A stretch of DNA of 52,390 nt from contig JAFWQP010000043.1 in NCBI GenBank assembly GCA_017509045.1, positions 1 through 52,390 on the forward strand, read 5' to 3'. Under the pieces are notes generated by a model, which searched no databases, was not told where the DNA came from, and was given only the letters and a program-made list of their open reading frames with translations. The first letter of the stretch is position 1. Each line of letters opens with the position of its first letter. The position numbers were made by a program, and so were the translations under genes. Below, piece after piece: positions 1 to 7,092 of this stretch. The stretch is from Bacteroidales bacterium. Lineage in GTDB: Bacteria > Bacteroidota > Bacteroidia > Bacteroidales > P3.

Positions 1-243
1 GTGGGCTATTTCTGTCCCATGCGCCTAAGCGAGGATGACGAGACGGTGTTCAATTGCCTGGTGTTCATCAGCAATTGTGGAAAGAAGTGGCTCTATTACG
101 ACACCTATATCTCGACAGATGAAAATGGAAAAAACTTTACTTCCACTTCCAACAATGGTATGCCGCGCGGTGTGTTGATGAACGAAATGTGGCCTACCGA
201 CGTAAAAGTCCTGAGCATCGACAATATCCGCACGAAGAAATAA
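1..243 (+). CDS. C-terminal part of an unknown protein (5' end outside window)
   Basis: An open frame runs from the first base to a TAA at 241-243 and encodes 80 residues. No stop lies upstream inside the window, so the GTG at base 1 is probably an internal codon and the gene begins further left. The segment is polar with a short hydrophobic stretch (NCLVFISN) and aromatic residues (KKWLYYDTYIS), and it reads like a beta-rich domain. I recognise no family. Nothing directly downstream is on the same strand, so it is the last gene of whatever unit it belongs to. Confidence 0.6.
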   Translation: MGYFCPMRLSEDDETVFNCLVFISNCGKKWLYYDTYISTDENGKNFTSTSNNGMPRGVLMNEMWPTDVKVLSIDNIRTKK

Positions 244-386
244 TATCGTCTCATCCGATAAGCCCTGATGACTGATTTGGGTTCAAAGAGATGTATGTAA
301 ACCAGTGATGCAAATCTGTCAAAGTACTCTTGTTTGTGCCGTGTCTCTGCTGCCGCATTGCCTTGTGCTTTTCTTCGCCTCCTGAA

Positions 387-441
387 GCGAACCCAGAGCG
401 AAGGCAGAGCGAACCCAGAGCGAAGGCAGAGTGGAGGCACT
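387..441. repeat. Tandem 11-mer repeat, five units
   Basis: Units alternate GCGAACCCAGA and GCGAAGGCAGA (387-397, 398-408, 409-419, 420-430) and end in a diverged unit. The repeat is preceded by a small hairpin TTCGC...GCGAA. A related array lies at 8652-8684, also next to a hairpin whose arms have a different sequence. Confidence 0.85.
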
Positions 442-489
442 CCGTGAAAACGAATCCGAGATTGGCCATTTCCCGACCGTTTTCGAATG

Positions 490-497
490 CAAAGATA
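490..497 (-). promoter_or_regulatory. Orphan leftward Bacteroidetes-type -7 box
   Basis: On the minus strand this reads TATCTTTG followed by C, a perfect match to TAnnTTTG. A TTTG lies about 20 bases upstream. Transcription would run left through the 11-mer repeat and into the 3' end of the first gene on the opposite strand, where I see no believable gene. It could drive a small RNA or antisense transcript or be a relic. Confidence 0.4.
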
Positions 498-755
498 GTG
501 CGGAATAACGACATGACAAACTATTTTCGCAAAAAAATGTCACTTTTCCCTCTTTTATAAAAAAGAGGCTCTTTTTGGTGACAAAAGAGGCTCTCTTTGT
601 CACAAAGGGTGTATGAGGGTGAGTCATGAAAGACCGTTTCTATGGCTGTCAGATGAGGAAAGAAAACGATAATTTCAGGACTTGCAAATAAAGGTTTTTT
701 ACAGGATAGATGTAAGTAGATTATTATCAGTACGATAAATGATATTGGCTATCAC

Positions 756-780
756 AACTATGAACTATGAATTCATAGTT
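756..780. repeat. Heptad repeat ending in an 18-bp palindrome
   Basis: One AACTATG unit precedes AACTATGAA/TTCATAGTT, a perfect palindrome at 763-780. The 7-mer is the same as in the arms of the nearby element at 826-962, so this looks like a core-less or collapsed copy. Confidence 0.7.
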
Positions 781-825
781 TTTATACGTCAATTCTCACA
801 AATAACTGATATTTATATTGTTGCA

Positions 826-962
826 GAACTATGAACTATGAAATGCATTGTGTTTTGCTTTTTGCAATATGGGCTATAATATAATAATATTATATTATTA
901 TATTATAGAACCTCCTCAATGACCAAAATCATACGCATTTCACAGTTCATAGTTCATAGTTC
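826..962. repeat. Nested palindromic element A (GAACTAT heptad arms)
   Basis: The left arm is GAACTAT twice plus GAAATGC (826-846). The right arm (935-962) is its reverse complement apart from a six-base insertion. Inside is TGTGTTTTG, then an AT palindrome made of TAATA steps (about 875-907), then GAACCTCCTCAATGACCAAAA. The inner core matches element B (1204-1360) in order and sequence, but the arms of B are different. No gene is encoded. Confidence 0.85.
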
Positions 963-1203
963 GCGGTGAACACTTTTTACCCCATGCAATAAAAAAACGG
1001 ATTGTGTTTTTCTGCGGTGTTGGATTATTCTGCTGAAAAAATGAAGTCTTATGGAGTTGCATTCAAGGTGGTCATGTGAATACACTCGAAAAATGTACAA
1101 ATGACACAATATCAGTCGATAACCTAAATTGACACACTGAATGTCAAATAACATCTAACGCTCCGTTTTTGCATAATGTGCTAAAAACAAAAATGTTGCA
1201 CAA

Positions 1204-1360
1204 ATGTCCAATGTCCAATGTCCAATGCAATGTGTTTTGTTATTTCTATATGGCCTATAATATAATAATAATATAATAATTTATTATTATATTATTATTA
1301 TATTATAGAACTCTTCCAACAACCAAAAGAATATGCATTGGACATTGGACATTGGACTTT
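1204..1360. repeat. Nested palindromic element B (GTCCAAT heptad arms)
   Basis: The left arm is GTCCAAT three times plus GCA (1206-1229). The right arm (1335-1358) is its exact 24-bp reverse complement. The inner part is TGTGTTTTG, an AT palindrome of TAATA steps (about 1256-1309), then GAACTCTTCCAAC and ACCAAAA, the same layout as element A. The element ends about 30 bp from the stop of the ABC ATPase gene and could act as its transcription terminator. Confidence 0.88.
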
Positions 1361-1387
1361 CGCCCTCTCTGCTGTGTCGGATTTCGT

Positions 1388-3031
1388 TCAAACCCTTGGT
1401 ATGGCGGCGAGGAGGCGTTGGGTGTAGGGGTGCTGGGGGTGGGTGAAGATTTCGTCGGCGGGGCCTTGCTCTACGATGCGGCCTTGTTGCATGACTAGTA
1501 TACGGTCGGAGAGGTATTTGACGACGGAGAGGTCGTGGGTGATGAACAGGTAGGTGTAGCCGTATTGCTCTTTGAGTTCGTTGAGGAGGTTGAGCACCTG
1601 TGCCTGCACGGAGACGTCGAGGGCGGAGACGCTCTCGTCGCAGATGACCAGCTCGGGCTGCAAGATGAGGGCACGGGCGATGCATACGCGCTGGCGTTGT
1701 CCGCCGCTGAACTCGTGGGGGTAGCGGTTGTACCAGTCGGGTTCAAGTCCTACCTGCTGCATAAGGGTGAGGACTTTCTCTTTGACGGATAATCTTGTAT
1801 TACTCGCTCTGTGGACTTTTAGGGGCTCGGCTATTGCTTCGCCTATGGTGATGCGTGGGTTGAGGGAGGAGTAGGGGTCTTGGAAGACTATCTGCATTTT
1901 GCGGCGAAGGGCCTTTGTTTCGGCAGAGGTGAGTTGGTCGAGGCTGCGACCGTCGTATTCGATGGTGCCAGAACTGTGTTCGACCAGTTGCAGTATGGCG
2001 CGGCCTAGGGTACTCTTTCCACAGCCGCTTTCGCCAACAAGACCGAGTGTCTCGCCTCGGTAGATGTCGAAGGAGAGTCCGTCGACGGCTTTCAATTCTT
2101 TTTTCACCTTGCCGAAAACAGAGGTTTCGAGGGCATAGGTGACATCGAGGTCGCGGACACGTAGGAGGACAGTCGTGTCGTCGGTGACATTCATTGCTGC
2201 CGCACCCAGATAGTTCTCATTTTTTAATTCTCCATTCTCCATATCGAGAAAGTCCTTGACGGTCAGCAGGCGGCGTGGGCGGCTGTCGAGCGGGGGGCGG
2301 CAGGCAAGGAGCCCTTTGGTGTAGGGGTGCTGTGGGTGGTGTAGCACCTGTTGGGCGGGACCGTGCTCGACAATCTCGCCGTGGTACATCACCGCCACGT
2401 TGTCGGCGATTTGGGCTATGACACCTAGGTCGTGGGTGATGAAGATGATGCCCATGTGGTATTTCTGCTGGAGGCTGCGGAGGAGGTCGATGATGGTTTT
2501 CTGCACGGTGACATCGAGGGCGGTGGTGGGCTCATCGGCAATAAGGAGGTCGGGGTGGCATATCAGTGCCATGGCTATCATGACACGTTGCTTTTGTCCG
2601 CCGCTGATTTCGTGGGGGTAGCTGCGGTAAATCTTCTCGGGACGGGGCAGCATCACCTCTTCGAATAGTTGGATGGTGCGTTGGCGTGCCTCCTGTCGCG
2701 ACACCTTTTCGTGTGCCAGCAGCATCTCTTCGACCTGTTTGCCGCAACGTTGCACGGGGTTGAGACTGGTCATGGGCTCTTGGAAAATCATAGAGACACG
2801 TCCGTGAAGGTCGGTCCATGAACCTGAGATATGTGCTGTTTTGGGAAGCAGTCCCATGATGGCAAGCGAAGTGACGGACTTGCCGCTGCCGCTCTCGCCC
2901 ACAATGCCTAGTGTGGTGCCACGACTAACCTCGAAGGTGACTCCTTTGACGGCTTCGATATATTCGCCGTCGTGAGGAAATGAAACATGCAAATCATCAA
3001 CTTTCAATACTATTTCGTCCATGGCATCCAA
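1388..3031 (-). CDS. Fused two-domain peptide-type ABC transporter ATPase
   Basis: A 547-residue protein with two complete ABC ATPase domains of the oligopeptide/dipeptide (DppD-DppF) type in one chain, as in YejF or GsiA. Domain 1 has Walker A GESGSGKS at 45-52, signature ISGGQKQR near 142-149 and Walker B LLIADE near 162-167. Domain 2 has GESGCGKS near 333-340, FSGGQRQR near 441-448 and VICDES near 462-467. Each domain carries the C-terminal HPQHPYT motif typical of this family. It would power import of peptides or similar solutes at the inner membrane, but no permease or binding protein is next to it. The linker at about 264-276 (MENGELKNENYL) is encoded by heptad repeats. ATG at 3031 is used; the Met at residue 4 is a possible alternative start. 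Divergent from rocD. Confidence 0.93.
   Translation of the reverse strand: MDAMDEIVLKVDDLHVSFPHDGEYIEAVKGVTFEVSRGTTLGIVGESGSGKSVTSLAIMGLLPKTAHISGSWTDLHGRVSMIFQEPMTSLNPVQRCGKQVEEMLLAHEKVSRQEARQRTIQLFEEVMLPRPEKIYRSYPHEISGGQKQRVMIAMALICHPDLLIADEPTTALDVTVQKTIIDLLRSLQQKYHMGIIFITHDLGVIAQIADNVAVMYHGEIVEHGPAQQVLHHPQHPYTKGLLACRPPLDSRPRRLLTVKDFLDMENGELKNENYLGAAAMNVTDDTTVLLRVRDLDVTYALETSVFGKVKKELKAVDGLSFDIYRGETLGLVGESGCGKSTLGRAILQLVEHSSGTIEYDGRSLDQLTSAETKALRRKMQIVFQDPYSSLNPRITIGEAIAEPLKVHRASNTRLSVKEKVLTLMQQVGLEPDWYNRYPHEFSGGQRQRVCIARALILQPELVICDESVSALDVSVQAQVLNLLNELKEQYGYTYLFITHDLSVVKYLSDRILVMQQGRIVEQGPADEIFTHPQHPYTQRLLAAIPRV
2213..2243 (-). repeat. Heptad repeat translated as the ABC ATPase linker
   Basis: In gene sense the DNA reads ATGGAGA, ATGGAGA, ATTAAAA, AATGAGA, a run of 7-mers like those of the dispersed heptad elements. 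It encodes MENGELKNEN between the two ATPase domains and keeps the frame open. Confidence 0.6.
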
Positions 3032-3082
3032 CTATTTTTCTTAAAAACGCAATTTTTATTTTTTTATTTGAAATAATGTGTG

Positions 3083-3090
3083 TAAATTTG
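3083..3090 (+). promoter_or_regulatory. Promoter -7 box for rocD
   Basis: TAAATTTG followed by C matches TAnnTTTG. It lies about 80 bases before the rocD start in a very AT-rich leader. A clean -33 TTTG at the usual 19-21 base spacing is not seen. Confidence 0.6.
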
Positions 3091-3170
3091 CAAATTATTT
3101 TCAACATCTGCATTATTGGTGAAAATTGAATCAAACAAAATAACAACAAATCAATTAAAAAGATATTCTT

Positions 3171-4391
3171 ATGACAAAATCTGAAGAATTCATGGAGATG
3201 GAAGCCCGTTATGGTGCTCACAACTATCATCCTCTGCCCGTCGTTCTTGCCAAAGGTGAGGGCGCATTTGTTTGGGACTGCGAAGGAAAACGCTATTTTG
3301 ACTTCCTCTCTGCCTATTCAGCCGTCAACCAGGGTCACTGCCACCCCAAGATTGTCAAGGCTCTTTGCGACCAAGCTCACGAACTGACGTTGAGCAGCCG
3401 TGCTTTCTACAACAACTGCCTTGGTGAGTGGGAAAAATATGTGACCGAATACTTCGGCTACGAGAAGGTGCTGCCCATGAACAGCGGTGCCGAGGCCGAC
3501 GAGACCGCCTTGAAACTGGCTCGCCGTTGGGGTGTGGTCAAGAAAGGCATTAAGAACGATGAGGTGATGATTGTCTGCTGCGAGGGCAACTTCCACGGCC
3601 GTACAATTACCATCATCACTATGAGTAACGACCCCGAGAGCTATGCCAACTACGGTCCCATGACTCCCGGTTTCATCCGCATTCCTTATAACGACCCTGC
3701 TGCCCTTGAAAAGGTGCTTGAAGAAAAGGGTGACAAGATTGCCGGTTTCCTGCTCGAGCCTATTCAGGGCGAGGCTGGCGTGTATGTCCCCGACGAGGGC
3801 TATCTGAAGAAGTGCTACGATATCTGCAAGAAGCACAACGTGCTGTTTATGGCCGACGAGGTGCAGTGCGGTATCGCCCGTACGGGTAAGATGCTGGCTT
3901 GCGACCACGAAGGTGTGCGTCCCGATATTCTGATTCTTGGTAAGGCTCTGGGTGGCGGCGTAGTGCCCGTGAGCTGCGTGTTGGCCGACGACGATATCAT
4001 GCTCAATATTAAGCCCGGTGAGCACGGCTCCACTTTCGGTGGCAACCCCATTGCTGCCAAGGTGTCTATCGCTGCCCTGCAGGTAGTGAAGGACGAGCAC
4101 CTGATGGAGAACGCCGACCGTCTGGGTAAGATTTTCCGCGAAGAGATGGGCAACTTCAAGAGCCCGATGATTGAGAAAGTGCGCGGTAAAGGTCTCTTAA
4201 ACGCCATCATTATCAAACCCCACAACGGCAAGGAGGCTTGGGATGTCTGCTTGAAGATGCGCGACTTGGGCGTGTTGGCAAAGCCCACCCACCAGCACAT
4301 CATCCGTTTTGCTCCTCCGCTGGTTATCACTGAAGAACAGCTGCGTGAGGCTATGGAGATCATCAAGAAGGCTATTGCCTCCTTCGAATGA
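3171..4391 (+). CDS. rocD: Ornithine--oxo-acid aminotransferase
   Basis: A 406-residue class III PLP-dependent aminotransferase. It moves the delta-amino group of ornithine to 2-oxoglutarate, giving glutamate semialdehyde, and links arginine and proline metabolism in the cytoplasm. The opening [10 protein letters not shown] and [20 protein letters not shown] are hallmarks of ornithine aminotransferase. The PLP lysine is K258 in LGKALGGG, and [14 protein letters not shown] holds the conserved Asp before it. The length is normal for the family. It is a single-gene unit with its own promoter and a strong terminator 25 bases after the stop. Codon use is regular, with no sign of transfer. Confidence 0.96.
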   Translation: MTKSEEFMEMEARYGAHNYHPLPVVLAKGEGAFVWDCEGKRYFDFLSAYSAVNQGHCHPKIVKALCDQAHELTLSSRAFYNNCLGEWEKYVTEYFGYEKVLPMNSGAEADETALKLARRWGVVKKGIKNDEVMIVCCEGNFHGRTITIITMSNDPESYANYGPMTPGFIRIPYNDPAALEKVLEEKGDKIAGFLLEPIQGEAGVYVPDEGYLKKCYDICKKHNVLFMADEVQCGIARTGKMLACDHEGVRPDILILGKALGGGVVPVSCVLADDDIMLNIKPGEHGSTFGGNPIAAKVSIAALQVVKDEHLMENADRLGKIFREEMGNFKSPMIEKVRGKGLLNAIIIKPHNGKEAWDVCLKMRDLGVLAKPTHQHIIRFAPPLVITEEQLREAMEIIKKAIASFE

Positions 4392-4416
4392 TATTTGTTT
4401 CATGGTTTTTTTAGTG

Positions 4417-4450
4417 AAGGATACCCCGCTGTCGGGTATCCTTCTTTTTT
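4417..4450 (+). terminator. Rho-independent terminator after rocD
   Basis: AAGGATACCC, a 7-base loop, then GGGTATCCTT followed by CTTTTTT. It has a perfect 10-bp stem. On the other strand the tail is short, but it could also help stop the leftward mannosidase transcript. Confidence 0.9.
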
Positions 4451-4474
4451 AGTGCTGATAGTAACAATTTGGGT

Positions 4475-6571
4475 TTACTTGTGGTATATGTCGTTGAGGC
4501 ACTTGAGGGTGACTTTCACTCCAGAGAGGTCTGCATTGGGGTCGCGGGGTATGAAGGTGGCGGTGAGGGTTGCCCCTTTTCCTAGGTCGAAAAAGTTATA
4601 GTCGAAATGACCGTCGACATGCGGCACAGTCTGTAGCATCACATCGCGCATATATGTGTTTGCCTTCACGGTGACGGTCAGATGGCCTCTCCTGTCGTTG
4701 TTTTGGCTGAGGTCGTAGCTGGCCTTTTTTAGATGCAGCTTGCGGGGGTATGTCTTGTAGTATTCTGCGTATTGCTTCAAATCAACATTGTCGCTGAATA
4801 GGTCGCGGGCACGATAGTGCAAGGCTTTCCAGTTGCCATAGTAGTCGATGCTGCTCCACGATGCCACAGGCCAGCAGTCGTCCAGCTGCCAATACAGTGT
4901 GCCCATGCAGTGCGGTTGCTGCAGCAGGTGTTGGTAGATGCCGTAGCCCATACCCCAAGCCTGCAATAGTTGGCTGACGTAGCAGAAATCCTCAAGCGAC
5001 AGGCTTTTGCTGTCCACACCATAGTATTGCATCATGGCCTTGTCGATTATCTCCAATCCTCTCCCGTGTTTCTGGTGTTTTTTCATTGTGGGGGAGTCGA
5101 TGGTGCGTTGGTCTTCGGGGCAGTAACGGCAGACGGTGCTGTATTCGGGATAGCTCTGGAAACCGTATTCCGACATAAAACGCCCGGTTTTTTCCTTGTA
5201 CATCTCAAAGGGTTGCTCTCCCCACCATACACCCCAGTAGTGGCTGTCGCCGTGTGTGACACATTCGGGATGCCCCCAGCCGTAGAGGGGTGAGGAGGTG
5301 ATATAGGCACGGTGCAGGGGGTCGTATTGCTTCACCGCCTGTGCCAATATCCCATTCTCGCCAAAGAGGGTGTCGATGCCGTGCTGTAGTGTGGCAATCT
5401 GTTCGGGAGTCCAGTTGTATTGCTGTTGCCAGCCCCAGTCTTCCCAGCCGTTTTTCACCTCGTTGTTGCCGCACCACACCACCACGCAGGGATGCTGAGC
5501 GATGCGGCGCACCTGTTGCTCGGCTTCAATCTTCACATTGTTAAGGAAGTTGGTGTCAGAAGGATAAAGGGCACAGCTGAAGTTGAAGTCCATCCATACC
5601 ATCAGACCCAGCGAGTCGCACAGGTCGAAGAAATAGTCGGGCTCATATATTCCTCCGCCCCATACACGCAGCATGTTGAAGTTTGCCTCCTTGGCGGAGG
5701 TGAGCAGGTAGCGGTAACGCTCCTTCATGGCGGGTGTCAAGACGGGGAACGAATGGCAGGGAATCCAGTTGGCACCTTTGGCAAAGATGGGTTTGCCGTT
5801 CTTGTAGAAAGTGAACGACTGCCCTATAGAGTCTTTCTCCTGACGCAGCTCCACGTTCCATGACTTGGGTTTAGTGATGGGTTCTTCCTCACGTTCGCCA
5901 TTGTAGCATTCGAGTTTTACCGAGCCAAGGATGCCCACAGTGCTCAGTTTGGGGCCCCAGTCCCATCCCAGCATATAGGGAGCCATGCGACTCATGGCGC
6001 GGTGGTCGGGCAGGTCGTAGTCCATATCTGGCCATGGATAGCCATCTTCCTTGCACACCTCGTTGGCAAAATGGTTTTCGTTGTTGATTTCGATGGGGTA
6101 GAAGGTTATCTCCAGCAGGGTACTGTCGTCCATGTCGGGCAGCATGTTGCCTTCCATCAACACGTCGAACAGGCACACGCGGTATTCGCGGAACATATTG
6201 TCGCACATGATTGCCTGCCTACGGAAATGACCGCCGCTGACATCTCCTTCCAACGTCACGTCGCAATAGGTAACCCCTTGCAGCACCAGTTCGCAGTGCT
6301 CAAAGCCTTGCCACATATCGCGGGTGATGATGGTGCGGTATTTCCACACCCGTTCACCCACCCATTGCACCGAATCCTCGTTGGTACCATAGAATGGGTC
6401 GGGGATAATGCCTTGTGCCATCAGGTCGGTGTGGATGCACCCGGGCACTGTGGCGGGCAGCCACTGGTCGTTATATTGAAACTGCCAGTCGGTCAGTTCT
6501 ATAGTCTTAAGGTCTCTTCCACAGCCCATCAGTAGGGTGGTGGCGACAATCAATAGTGCTAGTTTCTTCAT
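4475..6571 (-). CDS. Beta-mannosidase-like GH2 lipoprotein, internally shortened
   Basis: 698 residues. An SPII signal (LLMGC, Cys17) anchors it to the outer or inner membrane. The sequence matches exo-beta-mannosidases of GH family 2: an N-terminal sugar-binding beta domain (about 25-225), then a TIM barrel starting near FAKGANWIPCHSFP. The acid/base is E371 in WCGNNE and the nucleophile E468 in SEYGFQS. Family members usually have about 850 residues. Here the sugar-binding domain runs almost directly into the barrel through a short charged stretch (NGEREEEPITKPKSW), so the immunoglobulin-like domain normally between them seems to be missing. It probably releases terminal beta-mannose from N-glycans or mannans. 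It lies 35 bases downstream of the DUF486 gene in the cinA unit. Confidence 0.88.
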   Translation of the reverse strand: MKKLALLIVATTLLMGCGRDLKTIELTDWQFQYNDQWLPATVPGCIHTDLMAQGIIPDPFYGTNEDSVQWVGERVWKYRTIITRDMWQGFEHCELVLQGVTYCDVTLEGDVSGGHFRRQAIMCDNMFREYRVCLFDVLMEGNMLPDMDDSTLLEITFYPIEINNENHFANEVCKEDGYPWPDMDYDLPDHRAMSRMAPYMLGWDWGPKLSTVGILGSVKLECYNGEREEEPITKPKSWNVELRQEKDSIGQSFTFYKNGKPIFAKGANWIPCHSFPVLTPAMKERYRYLLTSAKEANFNMLRVWGGGIYEPDYFFDLCDSLGLMVWMDFNFSCALYPSDTNFLNNVKIEAEQQVRRIAQHPCVVVWCGNNEVKNGWEDWGWQQQYNWTPEQIATLQHGIDTLFGENGILAQAVKQYDPLHRAYITSSPLYGWGHPECVTHGDSHYWGVWWGEQPFEMYKEKTGRFMSEYGFQSYPEYSTVCRYCPEDQRTIDSPTMKKHQKHGRGLEIIDKAMMQYYGVDSKSLSLEDFCYVSQLLQAWGMGYGIYQHLLQQPHCMGTLYWQLDDCWPVASWSSIDYYGNWKALHYRARDLFSDNVDLKQYAEYYKTYPRKLHLKKASYDLSQNNDRRGHLTVTVKANTYMRDVMLQTVPHVDGHFDYNFFDLGKGATLTATFIPRDPNADLSGVKVTLKCLNDIYHK

Positions 6572-6606
6572 ATCAAGAATATTATTTAACGGAATACTCC
6601 GCCACG

Positions 6607-6984
6607 TCAGTCAGTTTTCAAAAAGGCAAAAAACACGGCAAGGATGATTAGTCCGAATGCCACCAGATGGTTCCAACGGATGGGCTCGCCCTTGAACACC
6701 AGCGCCACGATGAGTGTGAACACCGTCAGCGACACCCCCTCCTGTATTATCTTCAGCTGCATCAGCGAGAATGGGCCGCCCGTGATTTGCGAGCCGATGC
6801 GGTTGGCGGGAATCATAAACATATATTCAAACAACGCCATGCCCCACGACAGCAGGATGATGGCAATCAACGGCCAGTCGGTAATCAGTTTCATCTGCTG
6901 TAGTTTCAGATTGCCATACCAGGCAAACGTCATAAACACATTCGAGCAGATAAGCATCAATACAGTTAATAATCCTCGAGACAT
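6607..6984 (-). CDS. DMT-family membrane protein (DUF486)
   Basis: With the start at 6984 the product has 125 residues and four hydrophobic segments. MSRGLLTVLMLICSNVFMTF, FEYMFMIPANRIG and LKIIQEGVSLTVF are typical of the DUF486 group of small drug/metabolite-transporter-like proteins. The substrate is unknown. The frame is open further upstream to 7053, but those extra 23 residues (containing IIFNFQLSIFN) are translated heptad repeats, so I prefer the Met at 6984, which begins like other family members. It lies between cinA and the mannosidase gene and is probably co-transcribed with them. Confidence 0.85.
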   Translation of the reverse strand: MSRGLLTVLMLICSNVFMTFAWYGNLKLQQMKLITDWPLIAIILLSWGMALFEYMFMIPANRIGSQITGGPFSLMQLKIIQEGVSLTVFTLIVALVFKGEPIRWNHLVAFGLIILAVFFAFLKTD

Positions 6985-6992
6985 TATATATA

Positions 6993-7092
6993 AATTGAAA
7001 ATTGAAAGTTGAAAATTGAAAATTATGCTGGCGCAGGCAAATTCCTCAAACACACAAGCATTCTTTTAGTTTTTACTTTTTAGTTTTTACTT
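6993..7092. repeat. Heptad element between cinA and the DUF486 gene
   Basis: AATTGAA-type 7-mers repeat four times (6993-7020). A core with GCTGGCGCA follows (about 7027-7035), then a second tandem motif TTTTTAGTTTTTAC (about 7062-7092) that overlaps the cinA stop codon. The same order (AATTGAA units, GGCTGGCGC-like core, AGTTC/AGTTT units) recurs at 45.05, 45.32 and 52.14 kb. Confidence 0.75.

Larger units (their letters stand above)
244..1387. other. Repeat-rich spacer without a convincing gene
   Basis: Short frames here are low-complexity or run through repeats, and I accept none. The spacer holds an 11-mer tandem repeat (387-441), a leftward promoter-like box (490-497), a direct repeat of AAAGAGGCTCT (about 565-600), an 18-bp palindrome (763-780) and two long nested palindromic elements (826-962 and 1204-1360). 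It looks like a landing zone for small repeated elements between the unknown gene and the ABC ATPase. Confidence 0.7.

Noticed and set aside
105-627. Overlapping minus-strand frames of 87-111 residues
   Set aside because: They translate the 11-mer array (repeated LPSLCLRSGFA-like text) and have no family features.
826-1360. CRISPR array or integron attC sites
   Set aside because: Units are 7 bp with no spacers of constant length, and no cas or integrase gene is present.
3318-4100. 260-residue minus-strand frame inside rocD
   Set aside because: Shadow of the rocD codon pattern, with no independent motif.
6985-7053. Upstream extension of the DUF486 gene
   Set aside because: It is translated heptad repeat; the Met at 6984 matches the family start.
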